Below, one piece after another: positions 1 to 7,935 of a stretch of DNA of 53,143 nt. Location of the stretch: the IMG/VR virus record IMGVR_UViG_3300039412_000400, positions 1 through 53,143 of that record. The stretch is one strand, 5' to 3'. This DNA is from a virus. Position numbers and translations under genes: made by a program. The notes below the pieces were generated by a model. That model was not told the origin of the DNA. It did not search any database and saw only the letters and a list, made by a program, of their open reading frames with translations. Positions within the stretch are counted from its first letter, which is position 1. Every line of letters begins with the position of its first letter.

Positions 1-477
1 CTTGAAGGTATTTTCTCTCCAGAAAACGAATTCAGTCTTAATTGGGCAGAGAATATGTATGAAATCTTGAAGCGTGAAGTTCCTGACTATCAGAATTTAT
101 CATATAAAGAGTTTATGAAGATAGCTGATTTAAGCATGGTTGATTGCGAAAATCCGCCAAAACCAAAGAAGACGCAGTCTACAGAAATATTGGAAGTTGT
201 TGCAGACGATAATACGTCAATTGACGCTTTTTTACATAATGCACAAAAAGAATATACGGAAGAATTAAAAACAAATTTTCCAGAACTTACTAATCTTGGT
301 AGGCTTCTTTTACGTGAAGTAGAAAAACAAGCAGATCATATTACTCCAGAATTAAAGCAAAAAATTGATAATGCGCTGAAAAATGCAGAACAAAAATTTG
401 GGATCAGTTTTACTGACAAAATAAAGGTAATAGGAGAACAAACAATTGTTGGACCAGATCGAGGAGACCAAAAATGA
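1..477 (+). CDS. hypothetical protein, 5'-truncated by window edge
   Basis: The reading frame is open from base 1 to the stop at 475-477 with no stop upstream of the first ATG (base 55), so the gene most likely begins outside the window and this is its C-terminal 158 residues. The visible part is charged and mostly helical, with a KPKK stretch near residue 50 and a helix-rich end. I recognise no domain. It shares a 4-base ATGA overlap with the next gene, so the two are probably translationally coupled. Its position at the head of the replication block suggests a replication or nucleotide-related role, but that is only context. An internal start at base 55 remains possible. Confidence 0.7.
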   Translation, partial: LEGIFSPENEFSLNWAENMYEILKREVPDYQNLSYKEFMKIADLSMVDCENPPKPKKTQSTEILEVVADDNTSIDAFLHNAQKEYTEELKTNFPELTNLGRLLLREVEKQADHITPELKQKIDNALKNAEQKFGISFTDKIKVIGEQTIVGPDRGDQK

Positions 478-1334
478 AGTGTATTTCATGCTCAACAGAA
501 ATAGATCCAAAATGGACTCACGCTATTAATATGAATGTCTGTCCATTCTGTGGGCAATCTATTCTTGAGAATAAGCTTAAGGGCCTTCTATCTACATTAA
601 GCCAAGTTATGGCAGAAATGCAGGAATATCCCGAACAACTAAATGATTGGTTATTATCTAACTATAATTATATCAAAACAGATTCTCCAGATCTTCCACT
701 ATATCTTCCAAAAGAATTGATTAAAGAGCTAAACAAATCAATCAATGATCAAGAATGTCAGGATAAAAAGACAGAAGTTAGAAAGATTAAGATGCCTGAT
801 GGTACCGTAACAGAAACAGTTGTTGAAAAACTGATGACGGATAAGAAGACACAAGAAATTTTTGATAGAACTGAAATCATTAAAGGACTGGGAAAGACCT
901 CTGGCAAAGCTCCAAGAGACCCGAATGCGCCAGAACCGCCCAAAAGCCTTGCCGAAAGAACTGAATATTTTAAGGGAATTGTCCAAAAAATCAAACAAGA
1001 AAACGCCCAAGGATATGTCAGCGAAGCTCAAATGGCATCTATGATTGCTGCCGGCGAAACTATTGACGAATCAGTTCCAGAAGTCGCAACATTACAGGCG
1101 GCTATCTTAGGTGCTGATCCAGTCATATCTGCAATACCAGATGCAGATGGCGATAGCGATGCAGAAGAAATTCGAGGTATCAATGTAGTTGCCGCGCTAA
1201 CACAACAAGTTGGCGGCGCCAATAGACAAAAAGCACAACAACAGGATCTTGAATCATTGCAAAAATTGCACCGTAAAGTAGCGTATGGACAGCAAGACAT
1301 GCTATCTGGTAAAGGTGGATTTAGTAGATCATAA
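474..1334 (+). CDS. zinc-ribbon protein of unknown function
   Basis: The N-terminus carries two CxxC knuckles (C3/C6 and C23/C26, the second as CPFC) that would form a zinc ribbon within the first 30 residues. A long charged and helical region follows, then an Ala/Gln-rich C-terminus. The start is fixed by the ATGA overlap with the previous stop and a GAGGAG Shine-Dalgarno at 461-466. The 286-aa length and the zinc ribbon do not match a family I can name. It sits upstream of the recombination genes, so a nucleic-acid or protein-bridging role is plausible but inferred. No signal peptide or membrane segment is seen. Confidence 0.75.
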   Translation: MKCISCSTEIDPKWTHAINMNVCPFCGQSILENKLKGLLSTLSQVMAEMQEYPEQLNDWLLSNYNYIKTDSPDLPLYLPKELIKELNKSINDQECQDKKTEVRKIKMPDGTVTETVVEKLMTDKKTQEIFDRTEIIKGLGKTSGKAPRDPNAPEPPKSLAERTEYFKGIVQKIKQENAQGYVSEAQMASMIAAGETIDESVPEVATLQAAILGADPVISAIPDADGDSDAEEIRGINVVAALTQQVGGANRQKAQQQDLESLQKLHRKVAYGQQDMLSGKGGFSRS

Positions 1335-1346
1335 AGGCAAAAGTTA

Positions 1347-1694
1347 ATGGCAACATATATTGTAGATAATCAGAAGCTCGATATGTCTGACAATGAATGG
1401 GTCCTTTATCAAAAGATAGTTGCTTCATATACGAATCAATATCAGAGAGGGCAAGATCTATTTATTGATCTGTTTCAGTCAGATGATAATGGAATTATAG
1501 TATTCTTAAAGCCACCATCCAAGCGACATACAAGTCTTGAAATTTTCTTGTTTTTGGTAGCTTTACAACAGCAGCAGCATTTGCGGGTTATGTATGCGCT
1601 TGTGCAAGATGCTTGCGATCAAATGAGGGAAAAAATAGAGGAAACATTAAGCAAACCCAAACAAACAAAACAGACAAAAAAGAAGGATGTGTAA
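1347..1694 (+). CDS. hypothetical protein
   Basis: A 115-aa protein with a compact N-terminal part and a Lys/Gln/Thr-rich basic tail (residues about 95-115). A hydrophobic stretch near residues 62-70 is short and followed by poly-Gln, so it looks like a buried helix rather than a membrane span. It starts 13 bases after the previous stop with AAGGC upstream. I do not recognise the family. The basic tail would suit nucleic-acid contact, which is inference from composition only. Confidence 0.65.
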   Translation: MATYIVDNQKLDMSDNEWVLYQKIVASYTNQYQRGQDLFIDLFQSDDNGIIVFLKPPSKRHTSLEIFLFLVALQQQQHLRVMYALVQDACDQMREKIEETLSKPKQTKQTKKKDV

Positions 1695-1759
1695 TAATCT
1701 TTTGTCGAGAAAAAGTTAAACGTAATATATTATTAAGATGTAAGCAAGGAAGTAATAAA

Positions 1760-2269
1760 ATGACAGAGCAAGCAATTAAGTTAAGCGATTTTTTAGGAAC
1801 TGAAGACGAAGAAGACTTTATGGAGTTTGATCTTACTGAGGTTGAGGAGGTTTTAAGTAATTTAGAGAGTATTGATGCGATAGATCTTGCTCACGCGGAG
1901 CTGCTACAACAGCAAGCATTACGAGGAGCAGACGTCATTACAGGATATTTAGGACGATTGGTTAAGACAATTGGATTTTTAGAGACCAAAGTAAATAGTG
2001 TTAAGAATAAGGTATCTCTTGAATATAAGGCTCCAGAGGGAACAAGAACCACAACAGATATGAAAATCTGGGCAGCAAACTGTTCAACAGACGTAGAAGA
2101 CATACAAAACAGACTAGCAAAAGCAAAAGCATCGAAAATGGTTTTAGATAAGAAGTATGATATACTTATTAAGAGCCACCACCATTACAAAGATATCGCG
2201 CAAGGCTTGCGAAAGACGATATTAGGTTACGGACAAACAAAAGAAGATGCGGTGCCCGGTTACGAATGA
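1760..2269 (+). CDS. possible UvsY-like recombination mediator
   Basis: A 169-aa, acidic N-terminal, helical protein. The open frame extends back to 1613 inside the previous gene, but I choose ATG 1760 because AAGGAAG at 1746-1752 sits seven bases upstream and the extension would overlap the previous gene by 80 bases. The C-terminal third (IKSHHHYKDIAQGLRKTI) resembles the coiled, basic end of phage recombination mediators that load RecA/UvsX on SSB-coated DNA. The resemblance is by eye and weak. Support comes from its place directly before the recombinase and near a gp32-like SSB, the trio expected in a T4-type recombination system. It could equally be an unrelated small helical protein. Confidence 0.5.
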   Translation: MTEQAIKLSDFLGTEDEEDFMEFDLTEVEEVLSNLESIDAIDLAHAELLQQQALRGADVITGYLGRLVKTIGFLETKVNSVKNKVSLEYKAPEGTRTTTDMKIWAANCSTDVEDIQNRLAKAKASKMVLDKKYDILIKSHHHYKDIAQGLRKTILGYGQTKEDAVPGYE

Positions 2270-2306
2270 AAAAAAATTGGACGTAAAAAGAAAAAATTAA
2301 CCGCCC

Positions 2307-2313
2307 GTTATAG
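2307..2313 (+). promoter_or_regulatory. candidate GTTATA-class promoter before recombinase gene
   Basis: GTTATAG lies 27 bases before the recombinase start. It is a weaker member of the GTTATATA motif class seen before other replication-side and endonuclease genes. No clear -35 is visible. Confidence 0.3.
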
Positions 2314-2340
2314 AGGATCGAAGAGAAAAATGGAGCAAAA

Positions 2341-3519
2341 ATGTCAGAAGATAAGAAAAAGAGACCAGATAAATTAACCGCATTTTTTCAGAGCTATGCA
2401 GAGTCAGAAGACCAATTAGATTTTAGATTTGCTAATGAATCAGTAGGGGAGAAGACTCCGGTTATTTCGACTGGTTCAGACGCATTAAATGATGCATTAT
2501 CATCTGGCGGATTGCCTAAAGGCCGCCTAATTCAGTATTACGGCCCATCAGGTTGTGGCAAGACTCTCATGGCAATGATTGCTATGTCAGAAGCACAAAA
2601 GCAAGATCCTTTTGCACAACAAATGTTCATTGATGCAGAGCAAACTTTCGACCCAAACTGGGCAGAGACACTTGGCGTAGATACTTCAAGAGTTATCCAT
2701 GTTGAGGGAGATCTTGCAGCTAATGGTCGTAAGTGTTTTGAGATGCTTTTAGGTGTTCCAAAAGAAGACGCAAAGACACACGTTCTCAAAGGTAAGACAA
2801 AGGACGGCTTGCTTGATAATATTATCAATGGAGAGTTAAATATTAACCTAATCGTTCTTGATTCTCTTGGCTCACTCATTCCGCCTGGCGAGGACACGGC
2901 AGCCGTCGGAAAAATGAACATGGCGCTGCTCGCCAGGTTCTTGACAACCACGTTCAAGAAGCTTACATTGGAGCTGAGCAAGGCCCGCATCCCGTTCATC
3001 GTCATCAACCACAAAAAAGATAACATGGACCCATATGGTGCAGACCATACATTCTCTGGTGGAAATACATACTCACATACTTTGAGTGCCAATGTTTATT
3101 TCGAGGCAATTCAACGAAAAGACTCGATGATAGTAGATGAAAAAGAGAATAAAATTGGACATCCACTTCGTGCAACAATTGAGAAGAGCAAGTTTGGGCC
3201 TTGGCCTCGTAAGTGTGAGTTTAAGGTAAATTTTGGAATCGGAGTTATTGACAAACATGAAGAAATTGCCCAATTGGCACTTGATTATGGTGTTGTTCTA
3301 AAACCAACCACAATGTCATATGTATATGGCGATAAGACTTGGGTAGGACTCGGTAAGTTCTGTGACGCAATTGCAACAGATGCCAAATTAGCAGAAGAAC
3401 TACTTGTTAAGATAGATTTAGCACGTGAAGCTAAACTCGAACAAAAGAGACAAGAACAGATAGCTAAAAGAGCAGCTCTTGAGCTTGCAAATGAAGAAAG
3501 ACGCAAGAAAGGTAAGTAA
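2341..3519 (+). CDS. RecA/UvsX-family recombinase
   Basis: ATP-dependent strand-exchange protein, acting in the cytoplasm on ssDNA coated by SSB. Visible motifs are Walker A GPSGCGKT (68-75), the RecA-type FIDAEQTFDP (96-105), Walker B LIVLDS (170-175) followed by the loop-1 region, and VINHKKD with the downstream SGGN (about 239-242) matching the RecA/UvsX core. Length 392 aa fits the UvsX/RecA range, with a basic Lys/Arg-rich C-terminal tail. It starts with GGAG six bases upstream (2332-2335). It sits between the possible mediator and small replication genes. Codon use changes sharply at 2881-3015, where GC-rich codons replace the AT-rich style of the rest of the gene. This is at the ATPase core, a region that often hosts inteins or introns. 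No intein is present. Confidence 0.93.
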   Translation: MSEDKKKRPDKLTAFFQSYAESEDQLDFRFANESVGEKTPVISTGSDALNDALSSGGLPKGRLIQYYGPSGCGKTLMAMIAMSEAQKQDPFAQQMFIDAEQTFDPNWAETLGVDTSRVIHVEGDLAANGRKCFEMLLGVPKEDAKTHVLKGKTKDGLLDNIINGELNINLIVLDSLGSLIPPGEDTAAVGKMNMALLARFLTTTFKKLTLELSKARIPFIVINHKKDNMDPYGADHTFSGGNTYSHTLSANVYFEAIQRKDSMIVDEKENKIGHPLRATIEKSKFGPWPRKCEFKVNFGIGVIDKHEEIAQLALDYGVVLKPTTMSYVYGDKTWVGLGKFCDAIATDAKLAEELLVKIDLAREAKLEQKRQEQIAKRAALELANEERRKKGK

Positions 3520-3522
3520 ATC

Positions 3523-3876
3523 ATGTCATCCGATAAAGATATCAATATTTTTGCTGGCAATTTGATCCCAAGCGGGGCGCCAACATTAAAAAAGCCGCCC
3601 TACCTAATTGTTATGGAACGCACGGAAAAGAAAACCCAAGTTATTGAGAGGTTCATATCGTTAGATAAGCCATCTTCACAATTGAATGGATTTATTGAGG
3701 TTAAAGGAATCTATACAGACAAAACAGAAGAAGAAGTTATAAAAAGTTTTAATGAGATTTTGGCAAATACACCAAAAGAAGCAATTTTAGAAATGATGTT
3801 TCCAATACATAGAATAATCAGTATTAGAAGTTTGATTTTCAATGCAGTTAAAGGCGCCCAGCCAATTCTCAGATAA
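3523..3876 (+). CDS. hypothetical protein downstream of recombinase
   Basis: A 117-aa protein starting three bases after the recombinase stop, with AAGG inside the end of that gene as ribosome site. It has a Pro-rich opening and a mixed alpha/beta body with several acidic and basic patches. I recognise no domain, membrane segment or metal site. Co-directional tight spacing suggests co-transcription with the recombinase. Confidence 0.65.
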   Translation: MSSDKDINIFAGNLIPSGAPTLKKPPYLIVMERTEKKTQVIERFISLDKPSSQLNGFIEVKGIYTDKTEEEVIKSFNEILANTPKEAILEMMFPIHRIISIRSLIFNAVKGAQPILR

Positions 3877-3905
3877 ATAATAAAGTAAGAAAGGTAAGTA
3901 ATGAA

Positions 3906-4190
3906 ATGACAAAGAACAAAAAGAATACAACACATGATATCGTTATAGAAGGAGTCTTAAAGGTAATCAATAATAATAACAAGAAATGGACCGGCACGAT
4001 GACTGAGCTTAACTCAAACTTAAACAAAGTCCTCGGGCGAAAGCAATCCAAGGTTCTGCCTGGTTCCCCAAGCGCGCTACGGATTGTATTAAATAGAGTA
4101 GCAAATAGGCTGCGTTGCCGTGGCATCAGCATCAGGTTCGCCAGAACTAATGACCATACGCGCACTCGTTACGTAAAATTAGCAGAATAA
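3906..4190 (+). CDS. small winged-helix DNA-binding protein
   Basis: A 94-aa protein whose middle and end (W28-x-GTMTEL, then a helix, then LNRVANRLRCRGI and a basic beta-hairpin with RTRYVKL) match the layout of the winged-helix domain often found at the C-terminus of phage primase/helicase and DUF927/DUF3631-type replication proteins: W-x-G-T at the first helix, then L-x-x-x-x-R-L-R-x-x-G-I and a basic wing. Here it stands alone. AAGG at 3891-3895 lies a little far upstream and the start ATG at 3906 follows. The segment 4030-4145 is more GC-rich than its surroundings, as in part of the recombinase gene. The DNA-binding call is inferred from the pattern. Confidence 0.6.
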   Translation: MTKNKKNTTHDIVIEGVLKVINNNNKKWTGTMTELNSNLNKVLGRKQSKVLPGSPSALRIVLNRVANRLRCRGISIRFARTNDHTRTRYVKLAE

Positions 4191-4282
4191 GAAGAAAGAT
4201 AACAAACAACAAATATAAGTATGTTAAATAGAGTAAGTCGTTCGATTATGAACAAAACGATAAATAACAATGGAGAAATAAA

Positions 4283-5011
4283 ATGACAATGACATTCGGT
4301 GAAATTAATTGGGAAGACGATAGTTTTAGTGATAAAAAGGCAAATAACAATAAGGATCTATGGCTTCGCCTCGGTGAAGGTCCAAATGAATTAAGAATTA
4401 TTACTCAGCCTTACCAGTATTTGGTTCATAAGGTCAAGAAAGATCCAAGCAATCCAAAGGATTTTGGACAGAAAGTTTCCTGCTCACAAATTAGTGGATC
4501 ATGTCCGCTATGTGATGAAAATGATAAAGCAAAGCCCCGTTGGCTGCTTGGCGTAATCAGCCGCAAGGATAACACATTTAAGATCCTTGATATCTCTTAT
4601 GCAATCTTCTCGCAGATTCGTAAGCTTGCAAAAAACCCAAAAAAGGGCGATCCAACTAAGTATGACATCAACATTGAAGTTGATAAGAACGGTGGCGCAA
4701 CTGGATACTATTCAGTTCAGTCTTATGATAAGGAGCCACTTTCTGCCGCTGACCAACTAATCAAGGACAGCGTTGATTTGACCGATCTACAGCGTAGAGT
4801 TACTCCTCCAAACGCAGAAACAGTCCAAAAGAGAATCGAAAAGATTCGTGGTGAAACCCCAGCAGCAGATGCAACCGTTGCGGCAGCAACTACAAAGGCC
4901 CCAGCAAAGGCAACGAAAACTGTCAAAGCCACAAAGCCAGTTAGCATGACCGCAGACGATGAGGAAGTTGAAAAGTCTTTCCCAGATTATGATGGCACCC
5001 CTGCCCAATAA
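4283..5011 (+). CDS. single-stranded DNA-binding protein, gp32-like
   Basis: Coats ssDNA during replication and recombination and partners the recombinase. The N-terminal half carries H49, C67, C74 and C77, a His-Cys-Cys-Cys set whose order matches the zinc site of T4 gp32, followed by a beta-rich OB-type segment (about 85-145) with aromatic residues. The C-terminus is Ala/Thr/Lys-rich linker (about 195-220) ending in an acidic tail (DDEEVEKSFPDYD), the usual SSB tail that recruits partners. GGAG at 4272-4275 sets the start; a second in-frame Met at codon 3 is possible. A hairpin terminator follows immediately. The family call rests on the zinc spacing, tail and neighbours. Confidence 0.82.
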   Translation: MTMTFGEINWEDDSFSDKKANNNKDLWLRLGEGPNELRIITQPYQYLVHKVKKDPSNPKDFGQKVSCSQISGSCPLCDENDKAKPRWLLGVISRKDNTFKILDISYAIFSQIRKLAKNPKKGDPTKYDINIEVDKNGGATGYYSVQSYDKEPLSAADQLIKDSVDLTDLQRRVTPPNAETVQKRIEKIRGETPAADATVAAATTKAPAKATKTVKATKPVSMTADDEEVEKSFPDYDGTPAQ

Positions 5012-5048
5012 TTGATCCAAAAATAGCTAATAGCTAAAAGCTAAATGA

Positions 5049-5087
5049 GAGGCCGGAGGTTAATTACTTCCGGCCTCTTGTTATATT
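5049..5087 (+). terminator. intrinsic terminator after SSB gene
   Basis: A 9-bp GC-rich stem (5049-5057 with 5069-5077) and an 11-base loop are followed by TTGTTATATT. The U tract is imperfect. The same T-rich tail also contains the -10-like motif of the next gene. Confidence 0.75.
5080..5087 (+). promoter_or_regulatory. GTTATAT-class promoter before resolvase gene
   Basis: TTGTTATATT contains TATATT (5082-5087) preceded by TG, an extended -10. The ATG at 5095 lies 8 bases after it with no Shine-Dalgarno, so the transcript would begin at or next to the start codon. Confidence 0.5.
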
Positions 5088-5094
5088 CTGTGAT

Positions 5095-5676
5095 ATGACA
5101 AAGAAATTAATAATGGGGTTTGACATATCTACTACCACAACAGCCTATTCTGTATTAGAGCTTGATGATATAACAGGTGATATAAAACTTGTTAAATGCG
5201 AATATATTAAGCCAATTAAAAAAGGCAATATTATTGAACGAATTGCAGATACCAGAGATAAGATTAAGGCAGCAATTGATGCAGTTAAACCAGATTATAT
5301 TGGCATTGAAGACATATTGACATTTATTCCGAGAAAAAGTACGGCTCAGACAGTTATCATTTTAGGTATTTATAATAGAATGATTGGTCTTCTCGCATAT
5401 GATTATTTGGGTAAGCCACCAGTCTTATTCAGTGTTATGAAGATAAGACACGGATTGAAAATTAAAAAAGATTTGCCATCTAAAGAAGATATGCCGGCCC
5501 TTGTCGCGCAGCATCTAATGATTACGTTCCCCTACGAGTATCAGACCCGAGGCAAGTCCAAGGGCAAGATAAAAGTTGAAAATTATGACAAAGCCGACTC
5601 GATAGCCGTTGCTTTGTATTATGCATTTCAATTAAGTAATAGACTAAAAAAGAAAACAAAGAGCAAGAAGACATGA
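5095..5676 (+). CDS. RuvC-like Holliday-junction resolvase
   Basis: RNase H-fold nuclease expected to cut branched DNA made by recombination and replication. Acidic catalytic residues fit RuvC: D10 in the first strand (GFDIS), E72 in IGIED, and D165/D168 in YDKADSIAVAL near the end. A helical region with RKSTAQT (80-86) matches the RuvC arginine-loop area. The 193-aa length is typical. There is no ribosome binding site, and the start codon lies 8 bases after a TATATT -10-like box, suggesting leaderless translation. The stop overlaps the DnaJ start by four bases. A GC-richer patch appears at about 5490-5575. Confidence 0.85.
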   Translation: MTKKLIMGFDISTTTTAYSVLELDDITGDIKLVKCEYIKPIKKGNIIERIADTRDKIKAAIDAVKPDYIGIEDILTFIPRKSTAQTVIILGIYNRMIGLLAYDYLGKPPVLFSVMKIRHGLKIKKDLPSKEDMPALVAQHLMITFPYEYQTRGKSKGKIKVENYDKADSIAVALYYAFQLSNRLKKKTKSKKT

Positions 5677-6647
5677 GACTAGACGAAGCCTATAAGTTGC
5701 TTGAGCTATCCGAGGATGCAACGCCTGATGATGCAAAGAAACAATTTAGGAAAATGGCTGCAACACTGCATCCAGACGTTAATAAGGCGCCAGACGCAGA
5801 AGAGAAGTTCAAGCAAATTAACGAAGCATATGAGTGTGTTAAAAATGGACGTGGCAGCGATCGAGAAGGCCAAATAAGTTATGATGACGTTCCATTTGAT
5901 CCATTTTTTGGAGGAAATCCATTTGGCGGAAGTCCATTTGGAAATATGCAACAACACCAAAATGTTATTCAGACAGAGAATATAGAGGTTCATATTCCTA
6001 TTTCATTTAAGGAATCAGTTTTGGGGTGTAAGAAGGAAGTAAAATATAAAAGAAATGCCAAATGTAATGAGTGTAAAGGAACTGGCAATATAACCAAAAA
6101 TAATGGATGTCAAAAATGTGGTGGCAAGGGAAGATTTATTCAGCAGCAACGTGGCATGGTCATTATGCAGGTTTGTGATGCTTGTCACGGCCGAACCAAT
6201 AGTAATCCGTGTTCAGTTTGCAGCGGCAAATGCTACATGCAGGCGGATATATCATTAAGTGTTACGGTCCCACCAGGCATTATTGATGGCAATATATTAC
6301 GTATTCAGGGAAAGGGCAATTTTGCTGGTCCAACAATGTTTGGTGATGGATTTACTGATCTTTTCTGTCATATGCACGTAACTCAAGAAGAGGGCCTACA
6401 TATTGAAGGAAATAACGTAGTATCAACACTTAACATATCATTACTTGAAGCATTGCGCGGATCAACTCATAGCATTAAAACTATATTTGGTAATAGGCAA
6501 GTCACCGTTTCACCACAAACCAAACATCGAGATGAAATCCTTGTTCCGGGCTGTGGTGTTGGGGGCAGAAATCCTCAAAGAGTTATCATAAATATTGATT
6601 ATCCGAAAAATCTTGATAAGCTTATTAACGCGTTAAGTGAGGTATAA
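5673..6647 (+). CDS. dnaJ: DnaJ/Hsp40 type I co-chaperone
   Basis: Full type I layout: J domain with HPD at 33-35, a short Gly/Phe-rich stretch (about 78-92, FFGGNPFGG), four zinc knuckles (C131/C134, C146/C149, C168/C171, C180/C183) and a C-terminal substrate-binding part with the typical VPPGIIDG (199-206). The 324-aa length is shorter than bacterial DnaJ (about 375), mainly at the G/F and C-terminal ends. It would stimulate host DnaK. It overlaps the resolvase gene by ATGA and is followed closely by the next gene, so it is part of the replication operon. The fourth knuckle reads CSVCSGKC rather than the usual CxxCxGxG. Confidence 0.92.
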   Translation: MRLDEAYKLLELSEDATPDDAKKQFRKMAATLHPDVNKAPDAEEKFKQINEAYECVKNGRGSDREGQISYDDVPFDPFFGGNPFGGSPFGNMQQHQNVIQTENIEVHIPISFKESVLGCKKEVKYKRNAKCNECKGTGNITKNNGCQKCGGKGRFIQQQRGMVIMQVCDACHGRTNSNPCSVCSGKCYMQADISLSVTVPPGIIDGNILRIQGKGNFAGPTMFGDGFTDLFCHMHVTQEEGLHIEGNNVVSTLNISLLEALRGSTHSIKTIFGNRQVTVSPQTKHRDEILVPGCGVGGRNPQRVIINIDYPKNLDKLINALSEV

Positions 6648-6648
6648 T

Positions 6649-7020
6649 ATGGCGCTTTCTCTAAATTGTCCCAATTCATATATAGATGCAGCTGGTAAAA
6701 CAAAAAAATGTGGAACCGTATATCCTTATATTGATCCTAAAACAGACAAAGTTTATTGCTCGGTTTGTAATAATGAACTTACAAATGTATCATATTTTCA
6801 GAAAACAACGCTAAAAACCTTGAAACAATATAAACAAAAATCAACGGCAACGTTTTCTGTTACCTGTAAAAGCTGTGGGCACGAAGCTCAACCTATTCTT
6901 GAGAATGGTAAGGTTATTTGTCCGCAATGTAAGAAAGAGCACTCCCATCTGACCGAGCAGTTTAAGTTTATGTTGAAGAAATGCTTAAAAGAGGCAAATC
7001 AAGACATTAATCTCGCGTAA
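6649..7020 (+). CDS. double zinc-ribbon protein next to primase
   Basis: A 123-aa protein with two likely zinc ribbons, one from C7, C17, C33 and C36 and one from C71/C74 with C88/C91. ATG 6649 is chosen because GAGG (6639-6642) lies just upstream; an in-frame GTG at 6637 would overlap the DnaJ end. It directly precedes the primase core, which lacks its own zinc domain, so it might act beside it. The cysteine pattern is not the usual CHC2 primase finger, so this is a guess. No other homology is recognised. Confidence 0.65.
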   Translation: MALSLNCPNSYIDAAGKTKKCGTVYPYIDPKTDKVYCSVCNNELTNVSYFQKTTLKTLKQYKQKSTATFSVTCKSCGHEAQPILENGKVICPQCKKEHSHLTEQFKFMLKKCLKEANQDINLA

Positions 7021-7040
7021 GTAAGAGAGGCAAGAGTAAG

Positions 7041-7820
7041 ATGTATGCCAAGATAGTAGAAGCGTGTCGATTTTTATTACAGAATTATCCGGCCGCACAA
7101 GAGGCGAAAGATTATATTGATTCTAGGCTGAGTAAGGAAAGCCAGGAACGATTTCAATTTGGATATTTTCCAAATGTAAAGAATCTTCCTGCCATTATTG
7201 ATATTGTTGGAGAGGAAGAGCTGCGCAATACCGGCCTATTCTATACAAGAAACATAGAAGATTCGCTTTTTCCAAGGCATGTGCCAACCTGTTATTTTGA
7301 GGATTATCCAATAGTTATGCCATTTAGAAATGCTTATGGCGAGCCTGTGGCATTAGTTGGCAGAACTATTTTAAGTGAAGAAGAGAGAAAAACAAAGAAG
7401 ATTTCTTCTAAATATAAAAACACACAAAAAACAACAGAGTTTAAGAAAGGTAATTTGTTATTTGGTTTATATGAAAATAATCAATATATATTAGAAAAGG
7501 ACAGCGTTTTTGTTGTTGAAGGACAGTTTGATGTTATTAAGGCAGGAGAGACGGGTCTAAAAAATATAGTAGGTCTTGGCACAAATAATATGACAAACTA
7601 TCAATTTTCTGTTATTAGTAGATATTCTAATAACATATTTCTGCTATTAGATAATGATGAAGAGGGTAAAAAGGGCAGGCAAAGAATCACAAAAGAGTTT
7701 GAGCAATTTGCCAATATCCGTAATTTCTATTTGCCCGATGCTTATAAAGACATAGACGAGTATATTACTAAAGAAAATATTAGTAAATACGAGGATATGT
7801 CTTTTGTCGTGAAAGAATAA
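7041..7820 (+). CDS. DnaG-type primase catalytic core (TOPRIM)
   Basis: Makes RNA primers for DNA replication. The protein (259 aa) holds the DnaG core order: RFQFGYFP (38-44), YPIVMPFRNAYG (89-100) with VALVGR, KYKNTQKTTEFKKG (124-137), then the TOPRIM domain with VVEGQFDV (E160) and LLLDNDEEG (D204, D206) that bind metal. The N-terminal CHC2 zinc finger and any helicase domain are missing; a bacterial DnaG is about 600 aa. A separate small zinc protein lies just upstream. The start ATG has GAGAGG at 7024-7029. No frame damage is visible, so the short form looks native. Confidence 0.88.
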   Translation: MYAKIVEACRFLLQNYPAAQEAKDYIDSRLSKESQERFQFGYFPNVKNLPAIIDIVGEEELRNTGLFYTRNIEDSLFPRHVPTCYFEDYPIVMPFRNAYGEPVALVGRTILSEEERKTKKISSKYKNTQKTTEFKKGNLLFGLYENNQYILEKDSVFVVEGQFDVIKAGETGLKNIVGLGTNNMTNYQFSVISRYSNNIFLLLDNDEEGKKGRQRITKEFEQFANIRNFYLPDAYKDIDEYITKENISKYEDMSFVVKE

Positions 7821-7857
7821 AAAACATTTAATGTTAAGAAGAAAGGAAGATTCGTAA

Positions 7858-7865
7858 GTTATATG
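7858..7865 (+). promoter_or_regulatory. GTTATAT-class promoter before sigma-like gene
   Basis: AAGTTATATGTAAGT resembles the motif before the HNH gene at 8441 (both continue ...GTAAGT). It lies 70 bases before the gene, leaving a leader that contains the hairpin at 7891-7909. Confidence 0.4.
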
Positions 7866-7890
7866 TAAGTCGTTAGTTAGAAAGTTCACG

Positions 7891-7909
7891 ATACAGATAT
7901 CATCTGTAT
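7891..7909 (+). promoter_or_regulatory. inverted repeat in leader of sigma-like gene
   Basis: A perfect 8-bp inverted repeat (ATACAGAT and ATCTGTAT around a 3-base centre) sits 27 bases before the start codon. It could be a protein operator or a leader hairpin. No U tract follows, so it is not a terminator. Confidence 0.5.
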
Positions 7910-7935
7910 GAAAACTCAAAACAAGGAGCTTGTAT

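Noticed and set aside
1613-1759. Upstream extension of the possible UvsY-like gene
   Set aside because: Overlaps the previous gene by 80 bases and lacks a ribosome site, while ATG 1760 has a good one.
2341-3519. Intein in the recombinase
   Set aside because: The protein is normal length and all RecA motifs are continuous, with no splice-junction residues or endonuclease domain.
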